Positions 45,164 through 53,969 of a stretch of 64,000 nt of DNA are shown here, piece by piece. Each line of letters opens with the position of its first letter. Position 1 is the first letter of the stretch. The stretch comes from Beijerinckia indica subsp. indica ATCC 9039 (GTDB lineage: Bacteria > Pseudomonadota > Alphaproteobacteria > Rhizobiales > Beijerinckiaceae). The stretch is taken from positions 2,361,501-2,425,500 of the forward strand of contig NC_010581.1 in the NCBI RefSeq assembly GCF_000019845.1, read 5' to 3'. The translations under genes were made by a program, and so were the position numbers. The notes under the pieces were generated by a model. The model was not told the origin of the DNA. It made no database searches and was given only the letters and a program-made list of their open reading frames with translations.

Positions 45164-45571
45164 ATGAGCCAACGTCCGCCCGTCGCGCCTTATCTGACCG
45201 TTACTCCGGCCATGGCAGCAATCGCCTATTACATATCGGTTTTCGGCGCGCAGCAGAAAGCGCTCATGCCCGCACTCGATGGGGTGCGCATCCTGCATTG
45301 CGAATTGGCGATCAATGGCGGCTCGATCATGCTGTCTGACGCCTTTCCGGAATTCGGCAATACACGCATGCCCATACCAGGAGAGCCCGCGACCTGTTCT
45401 ATCAGCCTGGAATTCCCCTCATCCAAGCTCGTGGACGAGACATTCGCCAAGGCGACCAGCCTCGGCGCCAAGGGTGAGGTCCATCCTATGAATTCTTTCT
45501 GGGGCACGCGCGTCGCCACTCTGCGCGATCCATTCGGCCATCGCTGGATTCTGAACGCGCCAATATTCTGA
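45164..45571 (+). CDS. VOC-superfamily (PhnB/glyoxalase-like) protein
   Basis: A 135-residue single VOC protein: PYLTVTPAMAAIAYYISVFGAQQ at the start, a middle strand HCELAINGGSIMLSDAFPEFG and a C-terminal GTRVATLRDPFGHRWILNAP, as in PhnB-like proteins related to 3-demethylubiquinone methyltransferase-like domains. Metal and substrate are unknown. It converges on a small conserved gene. Confidence 0.87.
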   Translation: MSQRPPVAPYLTVTPAMAAIAYYISVFGAQQKALMPALDGVRILHCELAINGGSIMLSDAFPEFGNTRMPIPGEPATCSISLEFPSSKLVDETFAKATSLGAKGEVHPMNSFWGTRVATLRDPFGHRWILNAPIF

Positions 45572-45576
45572 GCCAA

Positions 45577-45933
45577 TCAGTGCAAAACGGGCGTTTTGAT
45601 CGTCCAGAGACTGGTATAATCAGGATTGCTGACCGTTTCATCTGTCCCCTTGAGACGGTAACGGCCACGGCTGAGCTTCACGAAGGCGCTGGTATTGGGC
45701 GGCAAGATGATCGTCTCGCCAAGCCCATGCCCGCGCAAGGCGAGGTGAAAACCCTCATCGCGCTGAGCGTCGAGAATGACGCCATGCACTTGCCTTTTTT
45801 CGCGGACGGAGATTCCATCCCGTTCCAGATGAATGAAACCGGCAATCACATATTTGCCGACAAGTTCGGCGGCCAGAGCCTCATCCCATTCGAGAGGGCG
45901 TTCGTCTTCTTCCTTATCGTCGAACTCGGCCAT
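45577..45933 (-). CDS. Conserved hypothetical protein
   Basis: A 118-residue soluble protein I do not recognise by name. It starts with an acidic segment AEFDDKEEDERPLEWDEALAAELVGKYVIAGFIHLE and continues with beta-rich sequence (QVHGVILDAQRDEGFHLALRGHGLGETIILPPNTSAFVKLSRGRYRLKG), suggesting a small beta-barrel. An upstream extension to 45978 is possible, but MAEFDD looks like the natural start. It lies downstream of rplS on the same strand. Confidence 0.65.
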   Translation of the reverse strand: MAEFDDKEEDERPLEWDEALAAELVGKYVIAGFIHLERDGISVREKRQVHGVILDAQRDEGFHLALRGHGLGETIILPPNTSAFVKLSRGRYRLKGTDETVSNPDYTSLWTIKTPVLH

Positions 45934-45979
45934 GGTGTTAATCCCAGCGCGGGACATAATCTTGCCCAGCGGCCGCAAG

Positions 45980-46022
45980 GATCGTCGGGCTGCTCTTTAA
46001 GAGCGCTCTTTCCCCGACGATC
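45980..46022 (-). terminator. Nested inverted repeats after rplS
   Basis: GATCGTCGGG (45980-45989) pairs with CCCGACGATC (46013-46022); inside the loop GCTCTT and AAGAGC (45992-46004) form a second stem. The structure lies 60 bp past the rplS stop and probably ends that transcript, though the next minus-strand gene starts just beyond. Confidence 0.5.
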
Positions 46023-46085
46023 AGCCACCGGGGAAAGCAACATTGGAGAGCCCGCATGTCATGCGCGCGAACTCTCTGCATGATC

Positions 46086-46532
46086 TTATTCGGCCGCAGA
46101 CGCTGCCTTCTTGGCCTTAGCGGCGGCCTTGGCCTCTTTCTTGGCGGCCTCGCGCGCGGCCTTTGCAGCCGGGGTTTCCATCTTCTCGGCGATACGAGCC
46201 GCCTTGCCGCGACGATCACGCAGATAATACAGCTTCGCCCGGCGGACCTTACCGCGACGGACGACCTTGATGGAATCGATATTCGGCGAATAGATCGGAA
46301 AGACGCGCTCGACGCCCTCGCCATAGGAAATCTTGCGAACCGTGAAGCTCTCGTTCAGACCGCCGCCATTGCGAGCGATGCAAACGCCTTCATAGGCTTG
46401 GACGCGAGTCCGTTCGCCTTCCTTGACCTTGACGTTGACGATCACGGTGTCGCCAGGCTGGAAAGCCGGAATCGGACGTTTGGCCAGCAGTTTGGCAGCC
46501 TGTTCCGCTTCCAAAGTTTCAATAATATTCAT
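46086..46532 (-). CDS. rplS: 50S ribosomal protein L19
   Basis: A 148-residue L19: the core [57 protein letters not shown] and [41 protein letters not shown] is highly conserved. Alphaproteobacterial L19 often carries, as here, a long Ala/Lys-rich tail (about 35 residues). AAGG precedes ATG 46532. trmD and rimM are not next to it within the window. Confidence 0.97.
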   Translation of the reverse strand: MNIIETLEAEQAAKLLAKRPIPAFQPGDTVIVNVKVKEGERTRVQAYEGVCIARNGGGLNESFTVRKISYGEGVERVFPIYSPNIDSIKVVRRGKVRRAKLYYLRDRRGKAARIAEKMETPAAKAAREAAKKEAKAAAKAKKAASAAE

Positions 46533-46814
46533 GGAGTTGACCTTTGAGCCGTTTCGCCGTGAAGGGCGAGCGTTTCGGTGCGCTGTTCTAAGTTGAAACC
46601 TGATCTTTACAGAAGGGTGGTTTTCTTGTCGAGAGAAAAACCAAAGACCTCTCGTCCCGATTCCGGGATGCCGATCTCTATTCGTCAATTCCGGCTCGTC
46701 AAGGGCGCGCGAGTGTGAATTAATCCGCTTTGTCTTTACTCAAGAATTGTCTTCCCATCGCCGATTTCGTTACATCTATCGGACATTCGTCATGACGGTC
46801 GACACCTGCCCCTG

Positions 46815-48149
46815 ATGCGCCAGCCCCTGTTCCCTCCCCTGCTCGATCGCGCAAGGCATCCGCTGAACCGCCGAACCGTGCTGCAAATCGTCCCCAGCCT
46901 CGTGGGCGGCGACACAGAGCATATCGCCCTCGAAATCGCGGCCGCGATTACCGAGGCAGGTGGCAAGGCCCTCGTTGCCAGCGAGGGGGGACGGCTGGTC
47001 AGTTCGTTGCAGGCCATGGGCGGGCTCTGGATCCCTTTCCCTGCCGCCTCGCGCGATCCGCTCGCCATGCTGCTCAACATACGTAAGCTCGCCCGCCTGA
47101 TCGAAATGGAAAAAGTGGATCTCGTCCACGCCCATTCGCGGGCCTCCGCCTGGGTTGCCTATGGCGCGACACGGCGGACCAAAACGCCTTTCGTCACCAC
47201 CTTCCACAGTGGCTATACCGAAGGCATCGGCTTACAGCAGCGGTATAATTCCGTCATGGCGCGGGGTGATTGCATTATCGCCCATTCCCATTATAGCGCG
47301 CGGCGGATCGAGGCCCGCTATCCACAGGCTCGGACCCGGATCAAGGTCATCCCCCAAGGTATCGATTTCCAGGTTTTCGCCCCTCAGAGTGTCGATCCCG
47401 CCCGGGTTCAGGCTCTGCGACAGGCCTGGGGCATTACACCGGATCAACGAGCGGTGCTTTTGACCGACCCTTTTTCCGATCTCTCAAGGGAGGATGGCGG
47501 CGGGACGGATGAGCCGCCCTTCATTGAGGCAGCCCGCCTCCTTCGCGCCCAAAACCTCGAAGGGGTCGTTTTCATCCTGACTGGCGATGCCACGCCGCCT
47601 TTGGGGCGCGGCCAGGAGAGGGGTCGCGAACAAGATCAAGACAAAATTCAGGAGCATGGCGGCAGCAGCGCGCGGATCAAGATCCTGACCAATAGCCAAG
47701 CCGCCAAGGATTTCGATCGCAAGATCAGCGCTGCCGGCCTCTCCGGCATCATGCGACGCGCCAAGAGGGAGGCCGATCTTCCAGCCGCCTTGCTTGCGAG
47801 CGCCGCTGTCGTCGCGCCTATCGCACGGCCCGGAGGATTCGGTCCCCTCGCCATTGCAGCCCAAGCGATGGGCACTCCGATGATCCTCCCGGCTTTGGGT
47901 GCCGCGCCAGAAATCATTCTGGCGCCGCCGCAGGTCGATCAAGCGGAGCGCACCGGTTGGCTGGTGCCGCCAGGCAATGCCGCGGCGCTGGCCGCGACGC
48001 TCGGCGAGGTCCTTTCGCTCGGCGCCACGGCACGCGGCCTGCTTGGAGAACGTGGCCGGCGTCATGTCGAGGCCCATTTCTCACTCGATGAAATGTGTCG
48101 GGCAACGCTTGATGCCTATGGCTCTCTGTTCCCGAGCGGGGAAGAATAA
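46815..48149 (+). CDS. Glycosyltransferase family 4-like protein
   Basis: A 444-residue GT-B glycosyltransferase. VLQIVPSLVGGDTEHIALEIAAAITEAGGKALVASEGGRL starts the N-terminal Rossmann domain, with DLVHAHSRASAWVAYGATRRTKTPFVTTFHSGY as the acceptor-side motif; IIAHSHYSARRIEARYPQARTRIKVIPQGID links to the nucleotide-sugar domain, and ARPGGFGPLAIAAQAMGTPMILPALGAAPEII holds the conserved E-x7-E-like region, here with the first Glu replaced by Gly/Phe context. A charged low-complexity insert (GQERGREQDQDKIQEHGG) lies near residue 275. No clear ribosome site precedes ATG 46815. The glycan is unknown, possibly lipopolysaccharide. Confidence 0.85.
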   Translation: MRQPLFPPLLDRARHPLNRRTVLQIVPSLVGGDTEHIALEIAAAITEAGGKALVASEGGRLVSSLQAMGGLWIPFPAASRDPLAMLLNIRKLARLIEMEKVDLVHAHSRASAWVAYGATRRTKTPFVTTFHSGYTEGIGLQQRYNSVMARGDCIIAHSHYSARRIEARYPQARTRIKVIPQGIDFQVFAPQSVDPARVQALRQAWGITPDQRAVLLTDPFSDLSREDGGGTDEPPFIEAARLLRAQNLEGVVFILTGDATPPLGRGQERGREQDQDKIQEHGGSSARIKILTNSQAAKDFDRKISAAGLSGIMRRAKREADLPAALLASAAVVAPIARPGGFGPLAIAAQAMGTPMILPALGAAPEIILAPPQVDQAERTGWLVPPGNAAALAATLGEVLSLGATARGLLGERGRRHVEAHFSLDEMCRATLDAYGSLFPSGEE

Positions 48150-48310
48150 TTAATTCTACTCGGGAAAGAGGTCTTTATTGACATCTTGCAATAATGACCC
48201 GATCTTTTACTGGGCCCTTTCCGTCGAAGCCCCATTACAAGGACAAATTGGGTTCCTTGCCGGGTTTTGCGTCGCGGACGGGTTCGTTTGACAAGATAGG
48301 AGTTTTACCC

Positions 48311-48853
48311 ATTCGCCGTCCCATGAAAGCCCCCGTTGTTCCGCAGAAGGATGGACCCCGTATCAACCACGACATTCGCGTCCGTGAGATCCAGTTGATC
48401 GATGCCGAAGGGCACAATCGCGGGATCGTCCCGATTCTAGACGCGCAACGCCTGGCCGACGAGGCTTCACTCGACCTCGTTGAGATCGTGCCCAATGCCA
48501 CGCCGCCAGTCTGCAAGATTCTGGATTATGGAAAATTCCGCTTTCTCGAACAAAAGAAAGCCGCCGAGGCCCGCAAGAAACAGAAGATCGTCGAGATCAA
48601 GGAAATCAAGCTGCGGCCCGGCATCGACGAGCATGATTACGACACCAAGATGAAGGCCGTGAAACGGTTCTTCGAAGAAGGTGACAAGGTCAAGGTCACG
48701 CTGCGCTTCCGCGGCCGTGAAATGGCCCATCAGGATCTCGGTTTCCGCCTGCTCGAACGGGTGAAGTCCGAAACTGGCACTTTCGCGAAGGTCGAGGCGG
48801 AACCCTCTATGGAAGGCCGTCAGATGATCATGGTGCTCGCACCGCGGACGTGA
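48311..48853 (+). CDS. infC: Translation initiation factor IF-3 (ATT start)
   Basis: A 180-residue IF3, the same length as E. coli IF3. Residues 5-75 form the N-domain ([46 protein letters not shown]) and the C-domain binds 16S rRNA ([47 protein letters not shown]). AGGAG lies eight bases before ATT 48311, which gives (M)[15 protein letters not shown] as in related bacteria; the next ATG (48323) is twenty bases away from that site. A rare AUU start is the known basis of IF3 autoregulation. rpmI and rplT are not adjacent; a terminator follows. Confidence 0.95.
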   Translation: MRRPMKAPVVPQKDGPRINHDIRVREIQLIDAEGHNRGIVPILDAQRLADEASLDLVEIVPNATPPVCKILDYGKFRFLEQKKAAEARKKQKIVEIKEIKLRPGIDEHDYDTKMKAVKRFFEEGDKVKVTLRFRGREMAHQDLGFRLLERVKSETGTFAKVEAEPSMEGRQMIMVLAPRT

Positions 48854-48892
48854 TTTCTCTGCCCTGAGAACAAGGCATCCCGCACAGCCCCT

Positions 48893-48920
48893 TAAGCAAA
48901 CTTTTCTCAAAGTTTGCTTA
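48893..48920 (+). terminator. Terminator after infC
   Basis: TAAGCAAACTTT (48893-48904) and AAAGTTTGCTTA (48909-48920) form a perfect 12-bp stem with a TCTC loop, followed by TATTTT. A typical intrinsic terminator. Confidence 0.85.
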
Positions 48921-49012
48921 TATTTTAAAATTCAAAGCAGCATTGGTTTTGCGTCGAAGGCGAAATCAATCGTGGCTTTAGCCATGCAAGGCCGCTGAGG
49001 TTAGAGGCAGAG

Positions 49013-49336
49013 ATGCCAAGCCTGAAAGTGACTGACGCTACCTTCGCCCGCGCTGTCATCGACGCGGGCCTTCCCGTTTTTGTGGATTTCTGGGCGGATT
49101 GGTGTGGCCCCTGCCACGCTGTCGCCCCTCTTCTCGAAGACCTCGCCGATGAATTGCAAGGCCGGGTTATCGTCGCCAAGCTGAATATCGACGAGAATCC
49201 GGATACGACGGCGCTCCAAGACATCCATTCCGTCCCGACTTTCAAAATCTTCAAAAATGGCGAGCTCGCCGCGCAGGATATTGGCGCCTATACCAAGGAC
49301 GCCCTGCGTGCCTGGATTCTTGAAACGATCGCCTGA
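49013..49336 (+). CDS. trxA: Thioredoxin
   Basis: A 107-residue thioredoxin with the active site W-C31-G-P-C34 in FVDFWADWCGPCHAVAP, the cis-proline strand SVPTFKIFKNGEL and normal length. Cytoplasmic protein disulfide reductase. In many relatives trx lies beside addA or folC; here it stands between infC and an epimerase-like gene and is followed by a hairpin. The symbol assumes it is the main thioredoxin, which one window cannot prove. Confidence 0.88.
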   Translation: MPSLKVTDATFARAVIDAGLPVFVDFWADWCGPCHAVAPLLEDLADELQGRVIVAKLNIDENPDTTALQDIHSVPTFKIFKNGELAAQDIGAYTKDALRAWILETIA

Positions 49337-49351
49337 TGAAAGTTCACATTG

Positions 49352-49381
49352 AGAGCATCGGATGTTTGAGTCCGATGCTCT
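49352..49381. terminator. Terminator between thioredoxin and epimerase-like gene
   Basis: An 11-bp perfect stem (AGAGCATCGGA at 49352-49362, complement at 49371-49381) with an 8-nt loop separates two convergent genes. Confidence 0.75.
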
Positions 49382-49419
49382 GTATCCCATTTAGGCCTGA
49401 TGCGCTGCCCGGATTTCGA

Positions 49420-50646
49420 TCAATTCACGACCGATAGGCAGCAGGGCTTGATCGTCTCCGTATTCACATTTGTCGGACGCCCGGCCTGGATCGCCTTCAC
49501 CTTATCCACGGCAGCATTCACGGCGTCCTTGCCGCTCAATATGGCGAAGTCGACCGTGAAGGATTGCGAGGCTCCCGGCTCCAGCGTCGGGACACGGCCC
49601 GCCTTGCGTTCGATGCTGCGATTGGCGGGAAAGCTCGTGGCCGGCTCGAGACCTGTCACATAGGCCTCGCCTTTCGCACCCGTATTTTTCCAAAGCGCGA
49701 AATAGGGAAGTCCGTCGATCGCATAGGTGAGAGAGACGCCTTTATCGCCAGCAGCGTTGTGAAGCAGAACGCTGGTCCGATTATTCGCGTCGCCATAGGG
49801 GACAATGCCAAACACTTCCTCGGTGAAACCCGGCTTGGCGTCCAGATAGCTGTCAAATGTCGAAATCGCTTTCGCCGCCACGCCGTCAAAGGGGCGCAGT
49901 TCCTTGATGGGCGCGACGAATTTAGCACCGCCCTCCAGGATCGGCTCGCCGTAATCGCTATGGTAGATGATCTGGTATTCCTGCGGCTTCGTCCCATTGT
50001 TGACGATCGAATCGTTGAAGACGATGTGATTGGAACCGATCTCCGTCGAAACTTCGGAATTCAGCGTCAAGTTTGAGCCAAACATCGAGATTTCGTTCAC
50101 CAGCCCCTTTACGACAATCCGCCCAGGATTGCCCTTCTCGATGCTGACGGACACTTCGGATGCTGGAATATTGCCGATCTGGCCATGCAGAGTGAGTGTG
50201 TTCGCGCCATCCTTGCCGGGATGGCCAGCCCAGGCGATACCGGCGCGCGGCATCCATTCATTGAAGCCGTCGAGCCAGCCGACTCCATCGCGCGCAAGAA
50301 GGTTGATGTAAACGGGGTTGACGATCTCCTTGACAGGCGAGTCCCATCCGAGACGGATGTCACCCATCTGGGCACGCAAGGCACTCATGCCGCGCGTTGG
50401 AACGATCGAAAAGCTGAGTTTGCCATTGTCGACCGTGATGAGATCGACCCCTTCCTGTTTGCCGCCATGCAGCGTGACCTTCTTCACGCTCCATGTCTGA
50501 GCCGATCCCGCAGGACTTGTGGCGCTCCATTCGTCAAGATGGATATTCTTCTTGGCGCTCGTGAGAATAGTTTCATCCGCGAAGGCGGAAAGACTCCAGA
50601 GCAAGGCACCCATGGTACCGATGATAAATGATCTTCCGGTCAACAA
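49420..50646 (-). CDS. Exported DUF4432/aldose 1-epimerase-like protein
   Basis: A galactose-mutarotase-like beta-sandwich of about 408 residues. DLITVDNGKLSFSIVPTRGMSALRAQMGDIRLGWDSPVKEIVNP matches the DUF4432 group of aldose-epimerase relatives, with conserved HGQIGNIPAS and IIYHSDYGEPILEGGAKFVAP. The preferred start is TTG 50646, six bases after GGGGGGAAG; it gives a clear signal peptide (LTGRSFIIGTMGALLWSLSAFA then DE). An in-frame ATG at 50691 has no ribosome site. It likely acts on a sugar in the periplasm; whether as epimerase or binding protein is unknown. Confidence 0.78.
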   Translation of the reverse strand: MLTGRSFIIGTMGALLWSLSAFADETILTSAKKNIHLDEWSATSPAGSAQTWSVKKVTLHGGKQEGVDLITVDNGKLSFSIVPTRGMSALRAQMGDIRLGWDSPVKEIVNPVYINLLARDGVGWLDGFNEWMPRAGIAWAGHPGKDGANTLTLHGQIGNIPASEVSVSIEKGNPGRIVVKGLVNEISMFGSNLTLNSEVSTEIGSNHIVFNDSIVNNGTKPQEYQIIYHSDYGEPILEGGAKFVAPIKELRPFDGVAAKAISTFDSYLDAKPGFTEEVFGIVPYGDANNRTSVLLHNAAGDKGVSLTYAIDGLPYFALWKNTGAKGEAYVTGLEPATSFPANRSIERKAGRVPTLEPGASQSFTVDFAILSGKDAVNAAVDKVKAIQAGRPTNVNTETIKPCCLSVVN

Positions 50647-50832
50647 TGCAGGCTTCCCCCCGTTTTGATTTTTTACCGCAAGTAGCGGCATCGCGATTAA
50701 CGCGTTCGTTATGAAGGCAAGATCCCGCCGGTGGCAGCTTGGTATTGACCTCTTTAAAAGAGGAATTGAGCTGAAGCGCGATCGAGCTTCTTTTATTAAA
50801 TCATAGTGAATAATAATGCGCAATCAGCAAAA

Positions 50833-51951
50833 TCAATCATTCCTGTATGTGGCGAGCCTTTGCGCATCCCCGTCCCGCTTTGGAGCCTCGATGAACACAT
50901 CGACCTGCTGCCCCGTAAAGGCCGGGAAATCTTGTGGTGCAAAGGCGTAGATCCCCTGGAGAACCCGCGTATCCACCCGCTCGGATGTATCGCCGGAGAG
51001 GGAGCGTTTCGGCAGCACATAGGGTTCGAAACGAACGAAAGAGAGCGGCACCGCAATGCTGGGATTGCCGCGCATACGGGCCGTTGCGGGGCTGTCTGAC
51101 CGCACGCGCCAGGCGTCAGCTTCGTCGATATCCACTCGAACATGCAGCGGATCGACAGTCCCCATTGTCATGAGCGGATTATTCAGCACGCCCGCCAAGG
51201 CATATTCACCAAGCCTGACATTGACCTTGAGGATCACACCTTCAACCGGCGCTTTGACCACGGTCTTATCGAGGTCAGCCCTTGCCCCCTCGAGCAAAGC
51301 CTTGGTTTGGGCCAGTCTCGCCTCAGCCTCGCGACGCTGGGCCGACAGAACCTCGATCTGCTGCTCAGCGCTGGCGAGCGCCGCTTTCGCGGCGATGACA
51401 TTCGCATCCGCTTTGTCAGCATCAGCGGTGGCGAGCTCATAGCGCTGGCGCGGCGTCCAATCATTACGCACGAGCGCGGCATAGCGCGATCGATCCAGAG
51501 ACGCACGGGTCCGCTCCGCTTCCGTCACATTGAGATTCGCTCGAGCCTGATTGATCGCGTCGCGCTGGAGAAGAATGTTCTGATCGATGGACCCGATCGC
51601 GGCCTCTGCGGCTAAAACCGCTGCCTCATTCTGATCAACGGCCGCCTGATAATTGCGTGCATCGATCGAAAAGAGTTTTTGTCCGAACCGGACGTGATCA
51701 CCCGCCACAACATCAACGCTGGTCACGACACCGCCGCGTTCGATGGCGAGCGCCATGACCTCACTTGCAGGTTCGACAATACCGGTGCCCGAGACATTTT
51801 TCTCATAGGGTTGCGTCGGCGCGGCGATCGGCGGCGAGGTCACCGATCGCGGGCGCATTGTCGAAGCAATCGTCCAGCCGGCAAAGCCTATCATCACGAT
51901 CGCAAACAGGGGAATGCCATGTCTGGTGACGGAAAAGGAGAACGGCTTCAT
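50833..51951 (-). CDS. HlyD/DevB-type periplasmic adaptor of ABC exporter
   Basis: A 372-residue membrane-fusion protein with one N-terminal membrane anchor (IPLFAIVMIGFAGWTIA), a biotinyl/lipoyl-like half VSGTGIVEPASEVMALAIERGGVVTSVDVVAGDHVRFGQKLFSIDARNY, a long alpha-helical hairpin (residues ~110-225, Ala/Gln/Glu-rich, likely coiled coil) and a second lipoyl half VVKAPVEGVILKVNVRLGEYA. It links the inner-membrane ABC exporter to an outer-membrane channel. Its ATG lies one base after the ATPase stop. This is the last gene of a permease-ATPase-adaptor operon. Confidence 0.9.
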   Translation of the reverse strand: MKPFSFSVTRHGIPLFAIVMIGFAGWTIASTMRPRSVTSPPIAAPTQPYEKNVSGTGIVEPASEVMALAIERGGVVTSVDVVAGDHVRFGQKLFSIDARNYQAAVDQNEAAVLAAEAAIGSIDQNILLQRDAINQARANLNVTEAERTRASLDRSRYAALVRNDWTPRQRYELATADADKADANVIAAKAALASAEQQIEVLSAQRREAEARLAQTKALLEGARADLDKTVVKAPVEGVILKVNVRLGEYALAGVLNNPLMTMGTVDPLHVRVDIDEADAWRVRSDSPATARMRGNPSIAVPLSFVRFEPYVLPKRSLSGDTSERVDTRVLQGIYAFAPQDFPAFTGQQVDVFIEAPKRDGDAQRLATYRND

Positions 51952-51952
51952 G

Positions 51953-52675
51953 TCAAGCGACCTCCGAAAGCTGGCCGAACGGAGCGGACCGGACAGAACG
52001 TATGCGGCCGTCTTCCATTGTGGCGATATGATCGGCGAAAGGGAAAATGCGGGAATCATGGGTGACAACGATGACCGCGCGATCGGGCGTCACGGCCGCC
52101 TCCTTGAGAATTTCCATCACGGTCCGGCCGGTTCCAGCATCGAGCGCGGCCGTAGGTTCGTCACAAACGATGAGACGGGGCGAATGGACAAAGGCGCGGG
52201 CGATGGCGACGCGCTGTTGCTGGCCGCCGGAAAGTTGGTTCGGCATTTTGTCAAGATGGTCACCCATGCCGATCCGGGTGAGTATGACGCCAGCCTCCTC
52301 CGTCGCTTTCGTGAGGGGCATACCGGCCGCGACCAAAGGAATGGCCGCATTTTCGGCAGCGGTAAGCGCCGGCAAGAGATTATATTGCTGGAAAACGAAG
52401 CCGATCATCTTGCGGCGAAAGGCGACTTTTTCATTATCGGGTAATGTGCTGATGGTTTGACCGCAGACCTCGACCGTGCCGTTTGTCGGGCTCATAATTC
52501 CGGCGATGATCGAGATCAGGGTCGTCTTGCCACAACCGGATGGTCCGACAAGCATGGTAAGCGCGCCGGCCGGGACATCGAAATCGATGCCATGCAGAAT
52601 CTCAATGATTCCATCACCAGCGGGAAAGCTCTTGGAAATGCCGCGGCAGCGCACAGCAGAGGATGTGTCATTCAT
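51953..52675 (-). CDS. ABC exporter ATP-binding protein (DevA/LolD-like)
   Basis: A 240-residue ATPase with Walker A GPSGCGKTT, Q-loop FVFQQYNLLPALTAAEN, signature LSGGQQQRVAIARA, Walker B RLIVCDEPTAALD and H-loop VVTHD. The MacB/LolD-type sequence fits its FtsX-type permease partner. It sits five bases after the permease stop and directly before the adaptor, so the three form one complex. Confidence 0.95.
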   Translation of the reverse strand: MNDTSSAVRCRGISKSFPAGDGIIEILHGIDFDVPAGALTMLVGPSGCGKTTLISIIAGIMSPTNGTVEVCGQTISTLPDNEKVAFRRKMIGFVFQQYNLLPALTAAENAAIPLVAAGMPLTKATEEAGVILTRIGMGDHLDKMPNQLSGGQQQRVAIARAFVHSPRLIVCDEPTAALDAGTGRTVMEILKEAAVTPDRAVIVVTHDSRIFPFADHIATMEDGRIRSVRSAPFGQLSEVA

Positions 52676-52680
52676 GCCGA

Positions 52681-53823
52681 CTACCCCCTGAAGACAATGG
52701 CCGGGTCCACGACCATGACCTTACGGACGCTGGCGAGACTGGCGATGATGATGATCACGAAAACGGCCGCCGCCGTTCCGGCCGCGACCTGCCACGGCAG
52801 TTCGAAACCACGCAGGTTAATCGAGACGCGTGAAGTGACTTGGAAGAAAAGAGCACAGAGCCCAATACCGATGGCATAGCCAATGCCGGCGACAACCATC
52901 GCCTGCAAGAGAACCATGCGCAGGATCGTCCCATTGGCCACGCCCATGGCCTTGAGCGAGCCGAATTGGCGGAGATTTTCGATCACGAAAAGATAGAAGG
53001 TCTGTCCGACTACAGCAGCGCCGATGATGAAGCCAAGCGCGACGGTAATGCCGAAATTGACCGGAATGCCCGTCCGTTTGAGATAATAACCGACCGTCGC
53101 CCAGGTGAAATCCCGCCACGTCAATGCCTTAAGGCCAGTCTCGGCGGTGATCTTGCGGGCGAGAGCCTGATGATCCTCCCCCGACTTGGCATGCACCAGG
53201 ATAAAGGACATTTGCTTGCGCGTGCGGCCGATGAAATTCATCGCGCTGGAATATTTCGTATAGACCACCGGAAATGTGGTGAAAGGCGCCCCAGCATCAC
53301 TGATCGCAGCAATGACAGCGCGATGATCATTGAGTTCGATCACCTTGCCAAGTTCCGGCTTCTCGCCCGGCCACATGAACTGGAATCCGGCCCTGTCCAT
53401 GATCATCGCATCTTGTTGCTTCAAATTTTCGACCGAGCCCATAACCATGCGCGGCGTCACACCGATCAGGGTTGCGTCATCGACACCAAGCAGGATCACC
53501 TGTTGCAAGAGACCATCGCGTGTATGCGCGACGGTCAACCCTTTGTAGAAGGGAACGGCCCAATCGACGCCATCGACACCGCGCACACGGCCAAGCTCCG
53601 TGTCGGTCATCGGCTCGATTTCATCAATATATTCAACGCGCGGATCCATGACCCAGATATCGGGTTCACGCGCGTCGAGGATCTGATTGGCCGTGCGGAG
53701 CATCAGCCCGGTGAAGATCGAGATCTGGTTCGACATCAGCATCGTCGAAAAGGCGATGCCGAAGATGAGCCCGATATATTTGGCTCGATCGCCGAACAAC
53801 ATTCTGAGCGCGACGGCGTTCAT
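52681..53823 (-). CDS. ABC exporter permease (DevC/FtsX-MacB type)
   Basis: A 380-residue permease with one N-terminal transmembrane helix (YIGLIFGIAFSTMLMSNQISIFTGLM), a large periplasmic domain (residues ~50-255) and three C-terminal helices (GITVALGFIIGAAVVGQTFYLFV, LLQAMVVAGIGYAIGIGLCALFF, AAAVFVIIIIASLASV), the FtsX layout. ATG 53823 has GAGGAG six bases upstream. First gene of the operon, divergent from a TetR regulator. DevBCA-like systems export glycolipids or drugs; cargo here is unknown. Confidence 0.9.
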   Translation of the reverse strand: MNAVALRMLFGDRAKYIGLIFGIAFSTMLMSNQISIFTGLMLRTANQILDAREPDIWVMDPRVEYIDEIEPMTDTELGRVRGVDGVDWAVPFYKGLTVAHTRDGLLQQVILLGVDDATLIGVTPRMVMGSVENLKQQDAMIMDRAGFQFMWPGEKPELGKVIELNDHRAVIAAISDAGAPFTTFPVVYTKYSSAMNFIGRTRKQMSFILVHAKSGEDHQALARKITAETGLKALTWRDFTWATVGYYLKRTGIPVNFGITVALGFIIGAAVVGQTFYLFVIENLRQFGSLKAMGVANGTILRMVLLQAMVVAGIGYAIGIGLCALFFQVTSRVSINLRGFELPWQVAAGTAAAVFVIIIIASLASVRKVMVVDPAIVFRG

Positions 53824-53863
53824 CTCAAGCTCCTCGCCCAAGCTCTCATCCAAGCGAGATTTT

Positions 53864-53939
53864 GACCGAACCGTTCGGTCATAAACATTGACGTAAGGGT
53901 CTTCCATATTTATGTCAAGACTGACCGAACCGTTCGGTT
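53864..53939. promoter_or_regulatory. Twin TetR operators in divergent promoter
   Basis: GACCGAACCGTTCGGTC at 53864-53880 is a perfect 8-bp-arm palindrome around one central base. The site is repeated at 53923-53939 with one end base changed. Centres are 59 bp apart and lie on each side of overlapping TTGACA (minus) and TTGACG (plus) -35-like boxes, so one repressor can shut both the exporter operon and its own gene. Confidence 0.85.
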
Positions 53940-53969
53940 CATTCAAAGATCCTAAAAAGGATAAAAATC

